This document shows positions 18,941 to 31,515 of a stretch of DNA of 64,000 nucleotides, piece after piece (position 1 is the stretch's first letter; each line of letters begins with the position of its first letter). The notes under the pieces were generated by a model, which was not told the origin of the DNA, did no database searches, and saw only the letters and a program-made list of their open reading frames with translations. The position numbers and the translations under genes are program-made. Source of the DNA: Thalassotalea sp. LPB0316 (GTDB taxonomy: Bacteria; Pseudomonadota; Gammaproteobacteria; Enterobacterales; Alteromonadaceae); the NCBI RefSeq assembly GCF_014898095.1, contig NZ_CP062946.1:1426001-1490000 (forward strand), written 5' to 3'.

Positions 18941-19585
18941 ATGAATAAATTAATTGCATTATTTACCAGTGCACTATTGAGCTTGCAAGCTGTGGCAAGC
19001 GAAGTGAGTAAAGAAAACCCTTATAAAATGATTGAGGAAGTTGCTAATATCACTTTTACCCGTGTAGCAAATACACAAAGTGAAATTCGCGCTAACCCCA
19101 ACTTGCTTAAGAACGTCGTCCGTGAAGAATTAATTCCTTACGTTGATTATCGCTACGCTGCCCTCAAAGTATTAGGCACTAACTTACGCACGATAGATAA
19201 AGATGACTTAAACGCCTTTATTCCGGTATTTAAAGAATACCTAGTTACTTCTTATGGACAGGTATTTACTATGTACAATAATCAGGAAGTGCGGTTTGAG
19301 CCAGCGAGACCTTTGGGCGATGAAAAAATTATCGCCATACAGACCTTAGTAATCGAGCCAGGAAGAGAGCCAATTAGTATTGCTTTTAAAGTGAGAAAAA
19401 ACCGTAAAACGAATGAGTGGTTAGCCTTTGATATGATCGCCGAAGGTGTAAGTTTACTGGACTCAAAACAGGCGGAGCTGAGTTCACTAGTTCGTCAAAA
19501 AGGTTTGCCGTATGTTACGCAAATCTTGCAAGAGAAAAGTGAGCAAAATATTTCATTTGGCAAACAAGCTGAGTTAACGAATTAG
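18941..19585 (+). CDS. mlaC: Periplasmic phospholipid carrier MlaC
   Basis: Soluble periplasmic shuttle that carries phospholipid between the MlaA-porin complex and MlaD. The 214-residue protein has a signal peptide (MNKLIALFTSALLSLQAVAS) and the Tox_REase/MlaC fold with NLLKNVVREELIPYVDYRYAA, an FIPVFKEYLVTSYGQ segment and the late WLAFDMIAEGVSLLDS motif. It follows mlaD by 8 bases and precedes mlaB by one. mlaA is not in this window; in E. coli it is also unlinked. Confidence 0.95.
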   Translation: MNKLIALFTSALLSLQAVASEVSKENPYKMIEEVANITFTRVANTQSEIRANPNLLKNVVREELIPYVDYRYAALKVLGTNLRTIDKDDLNAFIPVFKEYLVTSYGQVFTMYNNQEVRFEPARPLGDEKIIAIQTLVIEPGREPISIAFKVRKNRKTNEWLAFDMIAEGVSLLDSKQAELSSLVRQKGLPYVTQILQEKSEQNISFGKQAELTN

Positions 19586-19586
19586 C

Positions 19587-19877
19587 ATGAATGTCTCTAT
19601 TGAGCAAAACGATAATAATGTTGCTTTAATCGGTGAGCTTAATCGACATACGGTGCCTAGCCTGACAGTGAAAGATATATTGCCTTTCTATCAACAGTCG
19701 TCATGTCAACTCGATTTAGCAAAGGTTACTGAGGTTGACACCGCAGGTTTGGCTTGGCTGTTATTGGTGATTGAAAAAGCACATGCAAAAAATTGTCAAA
19801 TAAATTTTACTAACTTGCCCCAAGATATGGTTAAATTAGCGCAATTAAGTGCGGTAGACACCCTGTTTACCGCCTAA
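19587..19877 (+). CDS. mlaB: STAS-domain protein MlaB
   Basis: Small cytoplasmic STAS protein that binds MlaF and stabilises the transporter. 96 residues with the STAS core LDLAKVTEVDTAGLAWLLLVIEKA, in which the DTAGLAWL loop corresponds to the conserved helix-capping Asp/Thr site that contacts MlaF. It begins one base after the mlaC stop codon, completing the mlaFEDCB order. Sequence outside the loop is weakly conserved, so position supports the call. Confidence 0.92.
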   Translation: MNVSIEQNDNNVALIGELNRHTVPSLTVKDILPFYQQSSCQLDLAKVTEVDTAGLAWLLLVIEKAHAKNCQINFTNLPQDMVKLAQLSAVDTLFTA

Positions 19878-19933
19878 CTAACCTGAGGCTTCAGGTTAAC
19901 TAATTTTCGCCCCGCAAATGAAGAGGAATTGTT

Positions 19934-20191
19934 GTGGACGCAGATCAAATTAAAGCGTTAATAAATAACGCCTTATCTCTAGATGAGTTACACGTCAGCT
20001 TTGATGGCTCGCAAGCTAAAGTAATTGCTGTCTCTGATATGTTTTCAGATATGTCTCGTGTGAAAAAGCAGCAAGCTGTGCTTGCGCCGCTTAGTGCAGC
20101 GATCAAAGATGGCTCGATTCACGCTGTCAGCGTAAAAACCTTTACGACTGAACAATGGCAACGTGATAAAATGTTTAATTTACCTATTTAA
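19934..20191 (+). CDS. ibaG: BolA-family acid stress protein IbaG
   Basis: BolA-like protein (YrbA/IbaG) that pairs with monothiol glutaredoxins to bind or move Fe-S clusters. The 85-residue product starts at a GTG behind a good ribosome-binding site (AAGAGGAATTGTT). The BolA signature is seen in [14 protein letters not shown], with the invariant His of the FeS-glutaredoxin interface, and a [10 protein letters not shown] helix. It sits between mlaB and murA, 18 bases before murA, the same position as in E. coli. Confidence 0.94.
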   Translation: MDADQIKALINNALSLDELHVSFDGSQAKVIAVSDMFSDMSRVKKQQAVLAPLSAAIKDGSIHAVSVKTFTTEQWQRDKMFNLPI

Positions 20192-20208
20192 CTCAAAAGA
20201 AGAATATC

Positions 20209-21470
<1,262 letters not shown>

Positions 21471-21491
21471 TTAGCGCATAATGATATGACG

Positions 21492-21527
21492 AAAATCCCT
21501 AAATCGAGAGGTTTAGGGATTTTTTGT
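21492..21527 (+). terminator. Rho-independent terminator of murA
   Basis: Stem of 12 bp (21492-21503 with 21512-21523, AAAATCCCTAAA against TTTAGGGATTTT), then a T-rich tail TTTTTGTTTT. It ends the mla-ibaG-murA unit. Confidence 0.9.
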
Positions 21528-21617
21528 TTTTATAGCGCCAGATAACCGAGTTACTCACTTTACATCAGGCAGTTAACACGTTAATTTTTAACGGTTGTCT
21601 AATAAACTCAAGTATTT

Positions 21618-23195
21618 ATGTATACGCAATATTTCGGTTTCAAAGAAATCCCCTTTTCCATTGCGCCTAACCCTCATTTTTTATACATGAGCGAGCGCCA
21701 CAAAGAAGCACTTGCACACCTGAGTTATGGCCTGGGTGAAACAGGTGGCTTTGTCTTGCTTACAGGGGAAGTGGGAACGGGCAAAACTACCGTTAGTCGC
21801 TGTTTATTAGAACAGCTAGGCGAGGATACTCAGGTCGCGTTTATTTTAAATCCGGCGCTGTCGGCGTTTGAGTTGTTGGCGACTATTTGTGATGAATTGA
21901 AGATTCGTTATCGAAAAACGGGTGCAACGCTAAAAACACTGACGGATAAAATTAGCCAAAAATTACTGAAAAATCATGAGAACCAGATCAATACGATTTT
22001 GATCATCGATGAAGCTCAGCATTTACAAGCTGAAGTCTTAGAGCAATTGCGTCTATTGACCAATTTAGAAACCCATACCAAAAAGCTGATGCAGGTCATT
22101 TTAATTGGTCAACCTGAACTCCAGCAGTTACTGCAACGTCAAGATTTAAGGCAATTAGCACAGCGAATTACGGCTCGCTATCATTTATTACCACTCACTA
22201 AAGCAGAAGTTGGCCATTATATTGAACATCGCTTAGCGGTTGTTGGTTGTCAGCAAAAGCTCTTTACAGATTCTGCGATATCTTCGATTCACCGGCTGTC
22301 TAATGGCATTCCAAGGTTAATAAATTTGTTATGTGACAGAGCCTTGCTAGGCGCTTATGCACAAGGTAAGCAACTAGTTGATAAAAAAATGGTCAACATC
22401 GCGGCTAGAGAAGCTTTGGGGGCAGAGCGTCAAGTTAAACCGTGGTGGCAACATAATGCCTTTAGAATCATTATCTTTGTTATGGTACTCATAGCTATGG
22501 TAGTCATAGGGGCTCAGCTAGGGCAACAAGCCATAGAAAACCCAGTGGTGACTAATTCAACGCAACAAGGACAGGGCACAGCGCAGACAGTGACAGTTGA
22601 TAGCAACAGCAATCGTGACCTTTCAAAAGCCGCGATTAAGTTATTTGCAGCTTGGCGGGTGATATTAGATGAAAACATTACTGAGCCGTGTCAGGTTAGC
22701 CAAACCTATTTGCTGGCATGCCATTGGTTTAAAGGTAATGTTACTGCCTTAAAACGCATGGGATACCCAGCGGTGATGCAATTTGTTGATCAACAGGGGC
22801 GAGTCTTTTATGGCAATTTGATTGGTGTTCAAAGTGATCAACTGCTAATAGAATTTGCTAAGGGCAAGCAAGCGGTGACAAATAGTTGGCTTGCACAAAA
22901 CTGGCAAGGTGGCGCTTTGATCTTTTGGCAGGCTCCGAGCTTAAACGGCGAATTTGTTGAACAAATCGATGCAAGTAGTGATCTAATGCTGATTCAATGG
23001 CTTGAAGATAATTTAGCGATTAAACAGCAAAGACCGAAGCGCATGATTGAAAGCTTTGATCAGTTACTCGTTAATCAGTTACAGCAATTTCAACAATCGC
23101 AGGGCATCGTGGTATCATCATTTGCCAATGTTCAAACTGTCATGTATTTAGCAAATCAATCGGCGCTAGGCATGCCTGTGTTTATCAACCAGTAG
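21618..23195 (+). CDS. gspA: General secretion pathway AAA ATPase GspA/ExeA
   Basis: Inner-membrane ATPase that, with GspB, helps insert the type II secretion secretin through peptidoglycan in Aeromonas and Vibrio. The 525-residue protein begins MYTQYFGFKEIPFSIAPNP, the classic ExeA start. It has Walker A GEVGTGKTT (about residues 50-58), Walker B TILIIDEAQHL, sensor region LIGQPELQQLLQR and arginine-finger part RITARYHLLPL. A transmembrane helix follows near 280 (IIIFVMVLIAMVVIGAQL). The periplasmic half (about 300-525) is peptidoglycan-binding/peptidase-C39-like, ending in a PG_binding_1-type segment. It is followed by gspB 7 bases later. The core gsp operon is not in this window. Confidence 0.93.
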   Translation: MYTQYFGFKEIPFSIAPNPHFLYMSERHKEALAHLSYGLGETGGFVLLTGEVGTGKTTVSRCLLEQLGEDTQVAFILNPALSAFELLATICDELKIRYRKTGATLKTLTDKISQKLLKNHENQINTILIIDEAQHLQAEVLEQLRLLTNLETHTKKLMQVILIGQPELQQLLQRQDLRQLAQRITARYHLLPLTKAEVGHYIEHRLAVVGCQQKLFTDSAISSIHRLSNGIPRLINLLCDRALLGAYAQGKQLVDKKMVNIAAREALGAERQVKPWWQHNAFRIIIFVMVLIAMVVIGAQLGQQAIENPVVTNSTQQGQGTAQTVTVDSNSNRDLSKAAIKLFAAWRVILDENITEPCQVSQTYLLACHWFKGNVTALKRMGYPAVMQFVDQQGRVFYGNLIGVQSDQLLIEFAKGKQAVTNSWLAQNWQGGALIFWQAPSLNGEFVEQIDASSDLMLIQWLEDNLAIKQQRPKRMIESFDQLLVNQLQQFQQSQGIVVSSFANVQTVMYLANQSALGMPVFINQ

Positions 23196-23202
23196 ATCTG
23201 AA

Positions 23203-24012
23203 ATGTCATATATTCTCGATGCACTTAAAAAGCAACAAGGCGATAAACTAGAAAATCGAACTACACCACTCGACTTTCAGCACACGCCAGTGATTAATAA
23301 CGCTTCAAATATGCTGCTATGGGGCGTGTTATTGACCTGCGCTATTTTTTTAGCGCTATTGGCAGGGTTTTGGATGGGAAAACAAAGCCAACCGATGAAT
23401 CAATCAAACAGTACTGCCGCTCAAATAACGCCAACTGAGCTTGAACCTCAAACTAAAATTGCCCCTGTGATAGAAGCGCCAAGCGTTAGCGAGCCAACAT
23501 TAACCGAAAGCTATTTTCAAACACCACCAGCCCAGATAATGACATCAAAAGCGCAGCCAAAGCCGAGTGACAAAGCGGTAGAAAGCAAACCGCTCATTTT
23601 AGGCGCGAATACTGATCGAGTATCTGATACCGGTGAGATTATTAAACCGCAAAAACAAGCCCTGGAAAAACCAGATGGCGTTTCAGCAAGCTTACTAGCT
23701 AAGTTTGAAGCAGCAGTAAATGATACGCCATTAGATGGGCAAACAACGCAATCATTTGATACAGATGAACCAAGTGTCGAAGATATTTCTCAATTACCTG
23801 TTAGCGTACAAAATGCGATTGCGCCTTTTGCCTTTGATATGCATATTTATCAGAGTAATAATCAAGGCTGGGTTAAGGTTGCCGAGCAAGAGTATTATCA
23901 AGGCGAGCAATTACCGAATGGCGTTGTTATTACCAAAATAGAGCCACAACGGGTGATTTTAACCTTTGACGGCTATCGCTTTTCAATGGGCGCATTAACC
24001 ACTTGGCAATAA
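23203..24012 (+). CDS. gspB: General secretion pathway protein GspB
   Basis: Partner of GspA in placing the type II secretion outer-membrane secretin. The 269-residue protein starts MSYILDALKKQQGDK, the typical GspB beginning. It has one transmembrane helix (MLLWGVLLTCAIFLALLAGF, about 34-53), a long Pro/Thr/Gln-rich periplasmic linker, and a conserved C-terminal domain of about 70 residues (PFAFDMHIYQ, then WVKVAEQEYYQGEQL and VILTFDGYRFSMGALTTW). The 7-base spacing from gspA indicates a two-gene operon. Confidence 0.93.
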   Translation: MSYILDALKKQQGDKLENRTTPLDFQHTPVINNASNMLLWGVLLTCAIFLALLAGFWMGKQSQPMNQSNSTAAQITPTELEPQTKIAPVIEAPSVSEPTLTESYFQTPPAQIMTSKAQPKPSDKAVESKPLILGANTDRVSDTGEIIKPQKQALEKPDGVSASLLAKFEAAVNDTPLDGQTTQSFDTDEPSVEDISQLPVSVQNAIAPFAFDMHIYQSNNQGWVKVAEQEYYQGEQLPNGVVITKIEPQRVILTFDGYRFSMGALTTWQ

Positions 24013-24096
24013 TGCGTGTTTAACGTGCAGTAGTTCATATCTGAACTTCGATTTTGAGCGATTTAGAGACTTTACCAAACCCTACTACGGAGAACC

Positions 24097-24128
24097 GTCA
24101 TCCCCTGACGTTGTTACAGGGGATCTCC
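24097..24128. repeat. REP-like palindromic repeat, copy 1
   Basis: A 32-base element containing an 8-bp stem (ATCCCCTG/CAGGGGAT). The same element, with four differences, occurs in reverse orientation at 63294-63325. The GTCATCCCC...GGGGATCTCC type is a common dispersed extragenic repeat in Alteromonadales (recollection, not searched). Confidence 0.7.
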
Positions 24129-24162
24129 TGCCATTATTCTACTTACATCCAGAGAGGCGAGG

Positions 24163-24246
24163 TTAGAGTTCGCTAACTCTGACCCCGTTTAGTATGACTA
24201 TCAGATTTGATTGCCTTTGTAATTACATTAAGTAAATCAAATCTGA
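24163..24246. repeat. Inverted repeats after gspB
   Basis: Hairpin AGAGTT/AACTCT (24165-24170 with 24175-24180) followed by GACCCC. Then a 12-bp perfect inverted repeat TCAGATTTGATT/AATCAAATCTGA (24201-24212 with 24235-24246), with a further GTTTAG/CTAAAC pair outside it. It may end the convergent transcripts of gspB and the coiled-coil gene, or be part of a compound repeat element. Confidence 0.55.
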
Positions 24247-24262
24247 CTAAACAATTGTAAAC

Positions 24263-24727
24263 TTATTCTGCTGCAGTCTCAGTTGCAGATTCAGTTGCTG
24301 CTTGTGCAATCACTTCTTCGCGTGCTTCTTCTGCTTCAATTGTTGCAGAGATAGCTTCTAAAAGTGCGTACTCAGCTGCAACAACGTGAACAACCGCGCG
24401 CTCAACACAATGAGCAGCGTGCTTTTGAGCTTTCTCTGCTCTGCGATCAAGCTTGGCAATTTCGCGCTGCTTTTTCCATGATGAGATAGTTTCTTCTGTG
24501 TGCTCTTTTTTGTCAGTAGCCCAGTTTTCAATGTCTTGTTGTAACTGCTTTGCTTTCGCTTCTTGCTCTTTAATTGACACTTTTAACGCGGCAATTTTTT
24601 CATCGACATTCTCTTTTGACTTTTCTGCGTTGCTCTCAACATTTGCTTTAAATGCTTCAAAGCTGTTTTGTAGAGATTGCGCGTCTTTTTGGATTTTTTC
24701 AATGAACGCTTTTTTATCTAAACTCAT
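24263..24727 (-). CDS. Coiled-coil protein of unknown function
   Basis: Not recognised. About 154 residues, no signal peptide or membrane segment. From residue 5 to about 95 it is a heptad-like Lys/Glu/Gln-rich coiled coil (IQKDAQSLQNSFEAFKANVE, then VDEKIAALKVSIKEQEAKAK). It then has a Trp-containing turn (ISSWKKQREIAKLDRR) and an Ala-rich helix (VHVVAAEYALLEAISATIEA) ending in Ala/Glu/Thr repeats. The ATG at 24727, eight bases after AGG, is preferred over a GTG nine bases upstream. It stands alone between repeats. Phasin-like or apolipoprotein-like behaviour is conceivable from composition only. Confidence 0.7.
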   Translation of the reverse strand: MSLDKKAFIEKIQKDAQSLQNSFEAFKANVESNAEKSKENVDEKIAALKVSIKEQEAKAKQLQQDIENWATDKKEHTEETISSWKKQREIAKLDRRAEKAQKHAAHCVERAVVHVVAAEYALLEAISATIEAEEAREEVIAQAATESATETAAE

Positions 24728-25129
24728 AATATTCACCTGTAATTTGTTGATAAGTTGATTAGTTAATTTTGATAGGTGAAGTATCGATTAAACGATAAGT
24801 AAAAACTGTAAGAGAATTGTAAAAAGGTGAGATGTAAATGTTAATGAGTTGCCTTGTTGGGTTACTGTTTTTTTATGGAACAATAATACTCTATTTATCG
24901 GGCAACGAGATCGAAAGGTGTACTTTGAAAGTTCGTTGCATATATTGGTTTACGTTGCTGCTGCTGAACTGCCCCAATTGTGGTGAATTACCGCGTCTTT
25001 ACTATGAGTGAGTTATATAGCTTTAAATGGTATTTTGAAAGCATTTAAGCGTATTGGGTTTGCGAGCCAGCGAAGTTTCAAATGATATAAGGTTGAGATT
25101 TGCTTATCAAAAAATGTTTAAATCAATGG
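24728..25129. other. Gene-free stretch, nothing recognised
   Basis: About 400 AT-rich bases between two minus-strand genes. No credible ORF, RNA gene or terminator was seen. It should hold the promoter of the coiled-coil gene, but no box is convincing. Confidence 0.4.
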
Positions 25130-26362
25130 TTAATTCATAAAGGCTTGTCGGAAGAAATTGAGTAAATTTAAATTAAACTCTTCTGGTCTAACACAGCAAT
25201 CAATTTGATCATCATATTTCGGTTTCATTAAATCGATTTCTTCAATCGCGATATTTTGTTTGAGGCGAGTGTTATAAAACACTTTGACAATAGGTTGCAA
25301 TGGTTTGTTTTTGTTTAGCCCTGATATCAAGCCAACTTTACCGCTGGTGAGTTTGACTAACGTACCTACCGGGTAAAGCCCTAGTGATTGAATAAATTTT
25401 TCGACTAAGCCGTTGTCGTAACTGTGAATGGAGTCTTTGATCAGGTTTTTAAATGCCTGAATCGGGTGCATACCCGCTTTATAGACCCTATCGGCAGTCA
25501 TCGCATCGTAACTATCGACAATCGCGATCATTCGGTCAAATATACTAATATCTTCAGCATTTAAACCATAGGGGTAACCTTTGCCATCTAAGCGCTCGTG
25601 ATGTGTTGCAATGAGACTCAAAGCGATATCGGGCACGCCATCCATTGTTTTGACCACTTCGAGACCTTTAATTACATGCCCTTTCATCAGCTCGTATTCA
25701 TCACTGGTGAGTTTACCTGGCTTATTGAGAACTTCATCTGGGATCAAAACCTTGCCAATATCATGTAAAAACGCACCTAAAGCCAATTGCTCAATGGTCT
25801 GTTTATCATAAGACATATGTTTAGCAAAAATACTAATGAGTACTGCGACGTTAAGCGAGTGTTCTACAAGGTACTCATCTTTCATTCGAATTCGTGACAT
25901 ACACGAAAGGGCGTCTTGATTTCGAAAAATAGAATCAACGATAGCATCAGTGGTTTGACTAACCTCTGCAATATCGATCTCTTTGCTGTCGGTAATCGAG
26001 GTTAAAATCTTACCTTGGAGGTCCTTGGCGTTGTTATACAGTTTTACCGCTTTGTTCATTTCGGCATCGAGCGGTACTTTGCGCTTGTGATGATCTACAG
26101 TCTCTTTGGCAGGTTCTGGCTCAATAGAGTTTTCTGGCTCAGGCTGCTCAGCAGGCTTTGAGGCGTGTTTTGACTTTGCCATGTCGATAAAAATAAACTT
26201 TACGCCAGATTTTTTTAGCTTTTCTAGGGTTTTAGCTGAAGATACGAAGCCCTCAGATTTTACTGAGAGCTGTGTTCTAGGATTGACAACTGAAACGACA
26301 TACATGCCCATTTCAACGTCTCTAATTGCTATTTTTGATAAATCTTTTGTAGTCTCAGTCAT
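25130..26362 (-). CDS. HD-GYP cyclic-di-GMP phosphodiesterase-type protein with DUF3391
   Basis: Predicted c-di-GMP hydrolase of about 410 residues. N-terminal DUF3391 domain (IAIRDVEMGMYVVSVV, about 8-75), a charged linker, then the HD-GYP domain. Catalytic residues are visible: HD in AFLHDIGKV, the HHERLDGKGYP loop (GYP motif), and DSYDAMTADRVYK. The C-terminal part (LVKLTSGKVGLISGLNKNKP) is the usual tail of DUF3391 HD-GYP proteins. The ATG at 26362 is chosen because a TTG nine codons upstream lies inside a palindromic hairpin. It begins 46 bases after leuD and could receive read-through. It links this region to motility/biofilm signalling; targets are unknown. Confidence 0.9.
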   Translation of the reverse strand: MTETTKDLSKIAIRDVEMGMYVVSVVNPRTQLSVKSEGFVSSAKTLEKLKKSGVKFIFIDMAKSKHASKPAEQPEPENSIEPEPAKETVDHHKRKVPLDAEMNKAVKLYNNAKDLQGKILTSITDSKEIDIAEVSQTTDAIVDSIFRNQDALSCMSRIRMKDEYLVEHSLNVAVLISIFAKHMSYDKQTIEQLALGAFLHDIGKVLIPDEVLNKPGKLTSDEYELMKGHVIKGLEVVKTMDGVPDIALSLIATHHERLDGKGYPYGLNAEDISIFDRMIAIVDSYDAMTADRVYKAGMHPIQAFKNLIKDSIHSYDNGLVEKFIQSLGLYPVGTLVKLTSGKVGLISGLNKNKPLQPIVKVFYNTRLKQNIAIEEIDLMKPKYDDQIDCCVRPEEFNLNLLNFFRQAFMN

Positions 26363-26380
26363 CTTTTTATGCTGCGTTGA

Positions 26381-26398
26381 GAGCCTCAACTGAGGCTC
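26381..26398 (-). other. Perfect 18-base palindrome after leuD
   Basis: GAGCCTCA and TGAGGCTC separated by two bases, nine bases downstream of the leuD stop codon. There is no T run on the minus strand, so it may stabilise the leu mRNA end or partly limit read-through into the HD-GYP gene rather than terminate. Confidence 0.5.
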
Positions 26399-26407
26399 AC
26401 CTAATTG

Positions 26408-27004
26408 CTATTGCCAAGACGCTAAACTCTCCTCGTAAGTTTCGATTAAGTCGAGCTTTTGTAGCGTCCAGCCGACACTATCAATACCGTTTGCTAGGCA
26501 ATATTGATGAAATTCATCAAGTGTGAATGTGTAACTAGTATTGCCTGCTTGTACTGTATTATTCGCTAAATCTACCGTTAAGTGTAGTGAACCTTGCTTA
26601 GTTTGCGTAAAAAGTGTTTGAATATCACTTTCAGGTAGTTTTATCGGCAAAATCCCGATGTTAATGCAGTTTGCATAGAAAATATCGGCAAAACTAGGGG
26701 CAATTATAACCTCAAAACCATATTCTTGTAATGCCCAAGGCGCATGTTCACGAGATGAGCCGCAGCCAAAGTTCTCTCGTGCTAATAAAATACTAGCACC
26801 TTGATATTGGGGTTTATTCAAAATAAATTCAGGGTTGTTTTCCAAACCGTGATCGTCAAGATAACGCCAATCGTGAAATAAATGTGTACCGAAGCCAACG
26901 CGCTCAGTTTTTTGCAAAAACTGTTTTGGGATAATTTGATCGGTGTCGACGTTGGCAATATCAAGAGGCGCAACTAATCCGTGATGGGTAGTAAATTTTT
27001 TCAT
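26408..27004 (-). CDS. leuD: 3-isopropylmalate dehydratase small subunit
   Basis: Small (swivel-domain) subunit of isopropylmalate isomerase, acting with LeuC to convert 2- to 3-isopropylmalate in leucine synthesis. The 198-residue protein has the family N-terminus ([25 protein letters not shown]) and the substrate-binding [13 protein letters not shown] loop near residue 75. It starts 3 bases after leuC. It is the last enzyme gene of leuABCD. Confidence 0.97.
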   Translation of the reverse strand: MKKFTTHHGLVAPLDIANVDTDQIIPKQFLQKTERVGFGTHLFHDWRYLDDHGLENNPEFILNKPQYQGASILLARENFGCGSSREHAPWALQEYGFEVIIAPSFADIFYANCINIGILPIKLPESDIQTLFTQTKQGSLHLTVDLANNTVQAGNTSYTFTLDEFHQYCLANGIDSVGWTLQKLDLIETYEESLASWQ

Positions 27005-27007
27005 TGG

Positions 27008-28411
27008 TTAATCCTTCACTTGAGCTAAATCGACAAAACGGCCGTGAATAGCTGCAGCTGCGGCCATTTCAGGGCTAACTAAGTGAGTGCGGCTGCCTCT
27101 ACCTTGTCGACCTTCAAAGTTTCGATTTGATGTCGATGCACAACGGTCACCGGCACTCAGTTTATCGTCGTTCATACCTAGACACATAGAGCAGCCCGGT
27201 AAGCGCCATTCAAAGCCCGCATCAATAAAAATCTGTGCTAAGCCCTCTGCTTCAGCTTGAGCGCGCACGCGATAAGACCCCGGAACTACGATGGCATCTA
27301 CGCTATCACTGACTTTCTTGCCTTTAGCAATATTGGCCGCTGCGCGTAAATCTTCAATTCGAGAGTTGGTGCATGAGCCGATGAATACCTTATTTACCGG
27401 AATATCGGTAATTTTAGTACCGGCAGTTAAGCCCATATACTTTAATGCATTAGCACATGACTCTTGTTCAACAGGGTCGCTAAAATCACTGGGTGCTGGA
27501 ACCATGCCATCAACTTCGATAACTTGCCCCGGTGTTGTTCCCCATGTTACTTGTGCTTTTATTTCACTGCCTTTTAGGACAAGGGTTTCATCAAATACGG
27601 CGTCATCATCTGTTTTCAAGGTTTGCCATTTGGCGATGGCTTGCTGCCATTCATCACCTTTTGGCGCGTATTCTTTGCCCTCTAAATAATCAAAGGTGGT
27701 TTGATCTGGTGCGATTAAACCGGCTTTTGCACCAAATTCAATACTCATATTACAGATGGTCATTCGCTGTTCCATGGTAAGATTCGTAATACCTTCACCA
27801 CAATATTCGACTACGAAACCGGTCGCACCTGCACTACCGGTTTTACCGATAATCGCCAAAATAATATCTTTCGCGCTGATCCCTGGGTTTACCGCGCCTT
27901 GAATTTCAATTTTCATGGTTTTAGCTTTGGTTTGGCGCAGTGTTTGCGTTGCCAGTACATGCTCAACTTCAGAGGTACCAATACCAAAGGCAAGTGCGCC
28001 AAAAGCGCCGTGTGTTGCCGTGTGTGAGTCACCACAAACAATCACTTGGCCTGGTTGGGTAATACCTAGTTCAGGCCCCATAACGTGGACAATACCTTGG
28101 TTTTTATGACCCATACCAAAAAGTTTAATGCCAAACTCTTTACAGTTTTTTTCTAGCGTGCGCAATTGATTAGCAGCCCCTTCACCAGCGGCATCGATTT
28201 CAACCGAGCGGGTTGAAATGTTGTGATCCATGGTGGCAATCGTTTTGTTCGGGCAACGCACAGGGCGATTGTGAAATTTCAAATTGGCAAACGCTTGTGG
28301 TGAGGTCACTTCGTGGATCAGGTGACGATCAACGTAAATTAACGGCGTTTCACCAGCTTTGTCTTCAACAAGGTGACCTTGCCACAATTTTTCATATAAA
28401 GTACTCGCCAT
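27008..28411 (-). CDS. leuC: 3-isopropylmalate dehydratase large subunit
   Basis: Aconitase-family catalytic subunit carrying a 4Fe-4S cluster. The 467-residue protein contains the [19 protein letters not shown] motif, the cluster Cys in [13 protein letters not shown] (first ligand) and the paired ligands in [10 protein letters not shown]. Also present is the start [15 protein letters not shown] and [13 protein letters not shown] near the C-terminus. It lies 3 bases after leuB and 3 before leuD, and needs LeuD for activity. Confidence 0.97.
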   Translation of the reverse strand: MASTLYEKLWQGHLVEDKAGETPLIYVDRHLIHEVTSPQAFANLKFHNRPVRCPNKTIATMDHNISTRSVEIDAAGEGAANQLRTLEKNCKEFGIKLFGMGHKNQGIVHVMGPELGITQPGQVIVCGDSHTATHGAFGALAFGIGTSEVEHVLATQTLRQTKAKTMKIEIQGAVNPGISAKDIILAIIGKTGSAGATGFVVEYCGEGITNLTMEQRMTICNMSIEFGAKAGLIAPDQTTFDYLEGKEYAPKGDEWQQAIAKWQTLKTDDDAVFDETLVLKGSEIKAQVTWGTTPGQVIEVDGMVPAPSDFSDPVEQESCANALKYMGLTAGTKITDIPVNKVFIGSCTNSRIEDLRAAANIAKGKKVSDSVDAIVVPGSYRVRAQAEAEGLAQIFIDAGFEWRLPGCSMCLGMNDDKLSAGDRCASTSNRNFEGRQGRGSRTHLVSPEMAAAAAIHGRFVDLAQVKD

Positions 28412-28414
28412 GGT

Positions 28415-31107
<2,693 letters not shown>

Positions 31108-31141
31108 CATTAAGTTCCAAGTTGGCAAATTAATGCGGGCA

Positions 31142-31172
31142 TAAAAAAACCCGCGATAACTAGCGCGGGTTT
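31142..31172 (-). terminator. leu operon transcription attenuator
   Basis: On the minus strand a nine-base-pair GC-rich stem (31164-31172 with 31147-31155, AAACCCGCG/CGCGGGTTT) and eight-base loop is followed by seven T. It lies between the leader peptide gene and leuA, the position of a leu attenuator. The stem shares CGCG segments with the leader mRNA around 31210-31230, which could form the competing antiterminator. Confidence 0.88.
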
Positions 31173-31191
31173 TAGGTAATTTACTTGTTAA

Positions 31192-31269
31192 CTAAGCAAC
31201 AACAGACCATCCGCGCGTGTTAATCGCGAGGAGGAGGTTAATTGAAATGTGCTTAGTTATATACGTCAT
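31192..31269 (-). CDS. leuL: leu operon leader peptide
   Basis: Short ORF found by reading the minus strand between promoter and attenuator: 25 codons with three consecutive CTC leucine codons near the middle (ISINLLLAINTRGW), plus four Ile and two Val. The stop TAG is 19 bases before the attenuator stem. This is the architecture of leucine attenuation: ribosome stalling at the CTC triplet when charged tRNA-Leu is scarce would favour the antiterminator. No strong Shine-Dalgarno is seen. Homology to E. coli LeuL is only in design, not in sequence. Confidence 0.85.
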   Translation of the reverse strand: MTYITKHISINLLLAINTRGWSVVA

Positions 31270-31307
31270 TTGAATAAATATTCTAAATTTTTCATTCGAG
31301 TGACATA

Positions 31308-31337
31308 TTAATAGCGCATTAAGGTGCTTGATGTCAA
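31308..31337 (-). promoter_or_regulatory. Predicted sigma-70 promoter of the leu operon
   Basis: Perfect -35 TTGACA (31337 down to 31332), 18-base spacer, -10 TATTAA (31313 down to 31308). The predicted start is near 31301, about 30 bases before leuL. Confidence 0.7.
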
Positions 31338-31515
31338 CGGGATAAATGAGTTTTTACTCGATTTTTATTTTGGGAAGTTAAAGTGGTTTAGCATGTTACT
31401 GCAAGTTAATAACATGCCAAAGCAGGTGAATATAAGTGGTGCGGTTATATTGGAGCTTGTCGAGCAATATTATATGATACGGGGCTGATGATAATTGCAA
31501 TTGATTGAGTACCTG

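Noticed and set aside
31108..31128. TTG start of leuA at 31128
   Set aside because: The extra residues are not in the family, and GGAA is correctly spaced for the ATG at 31107.
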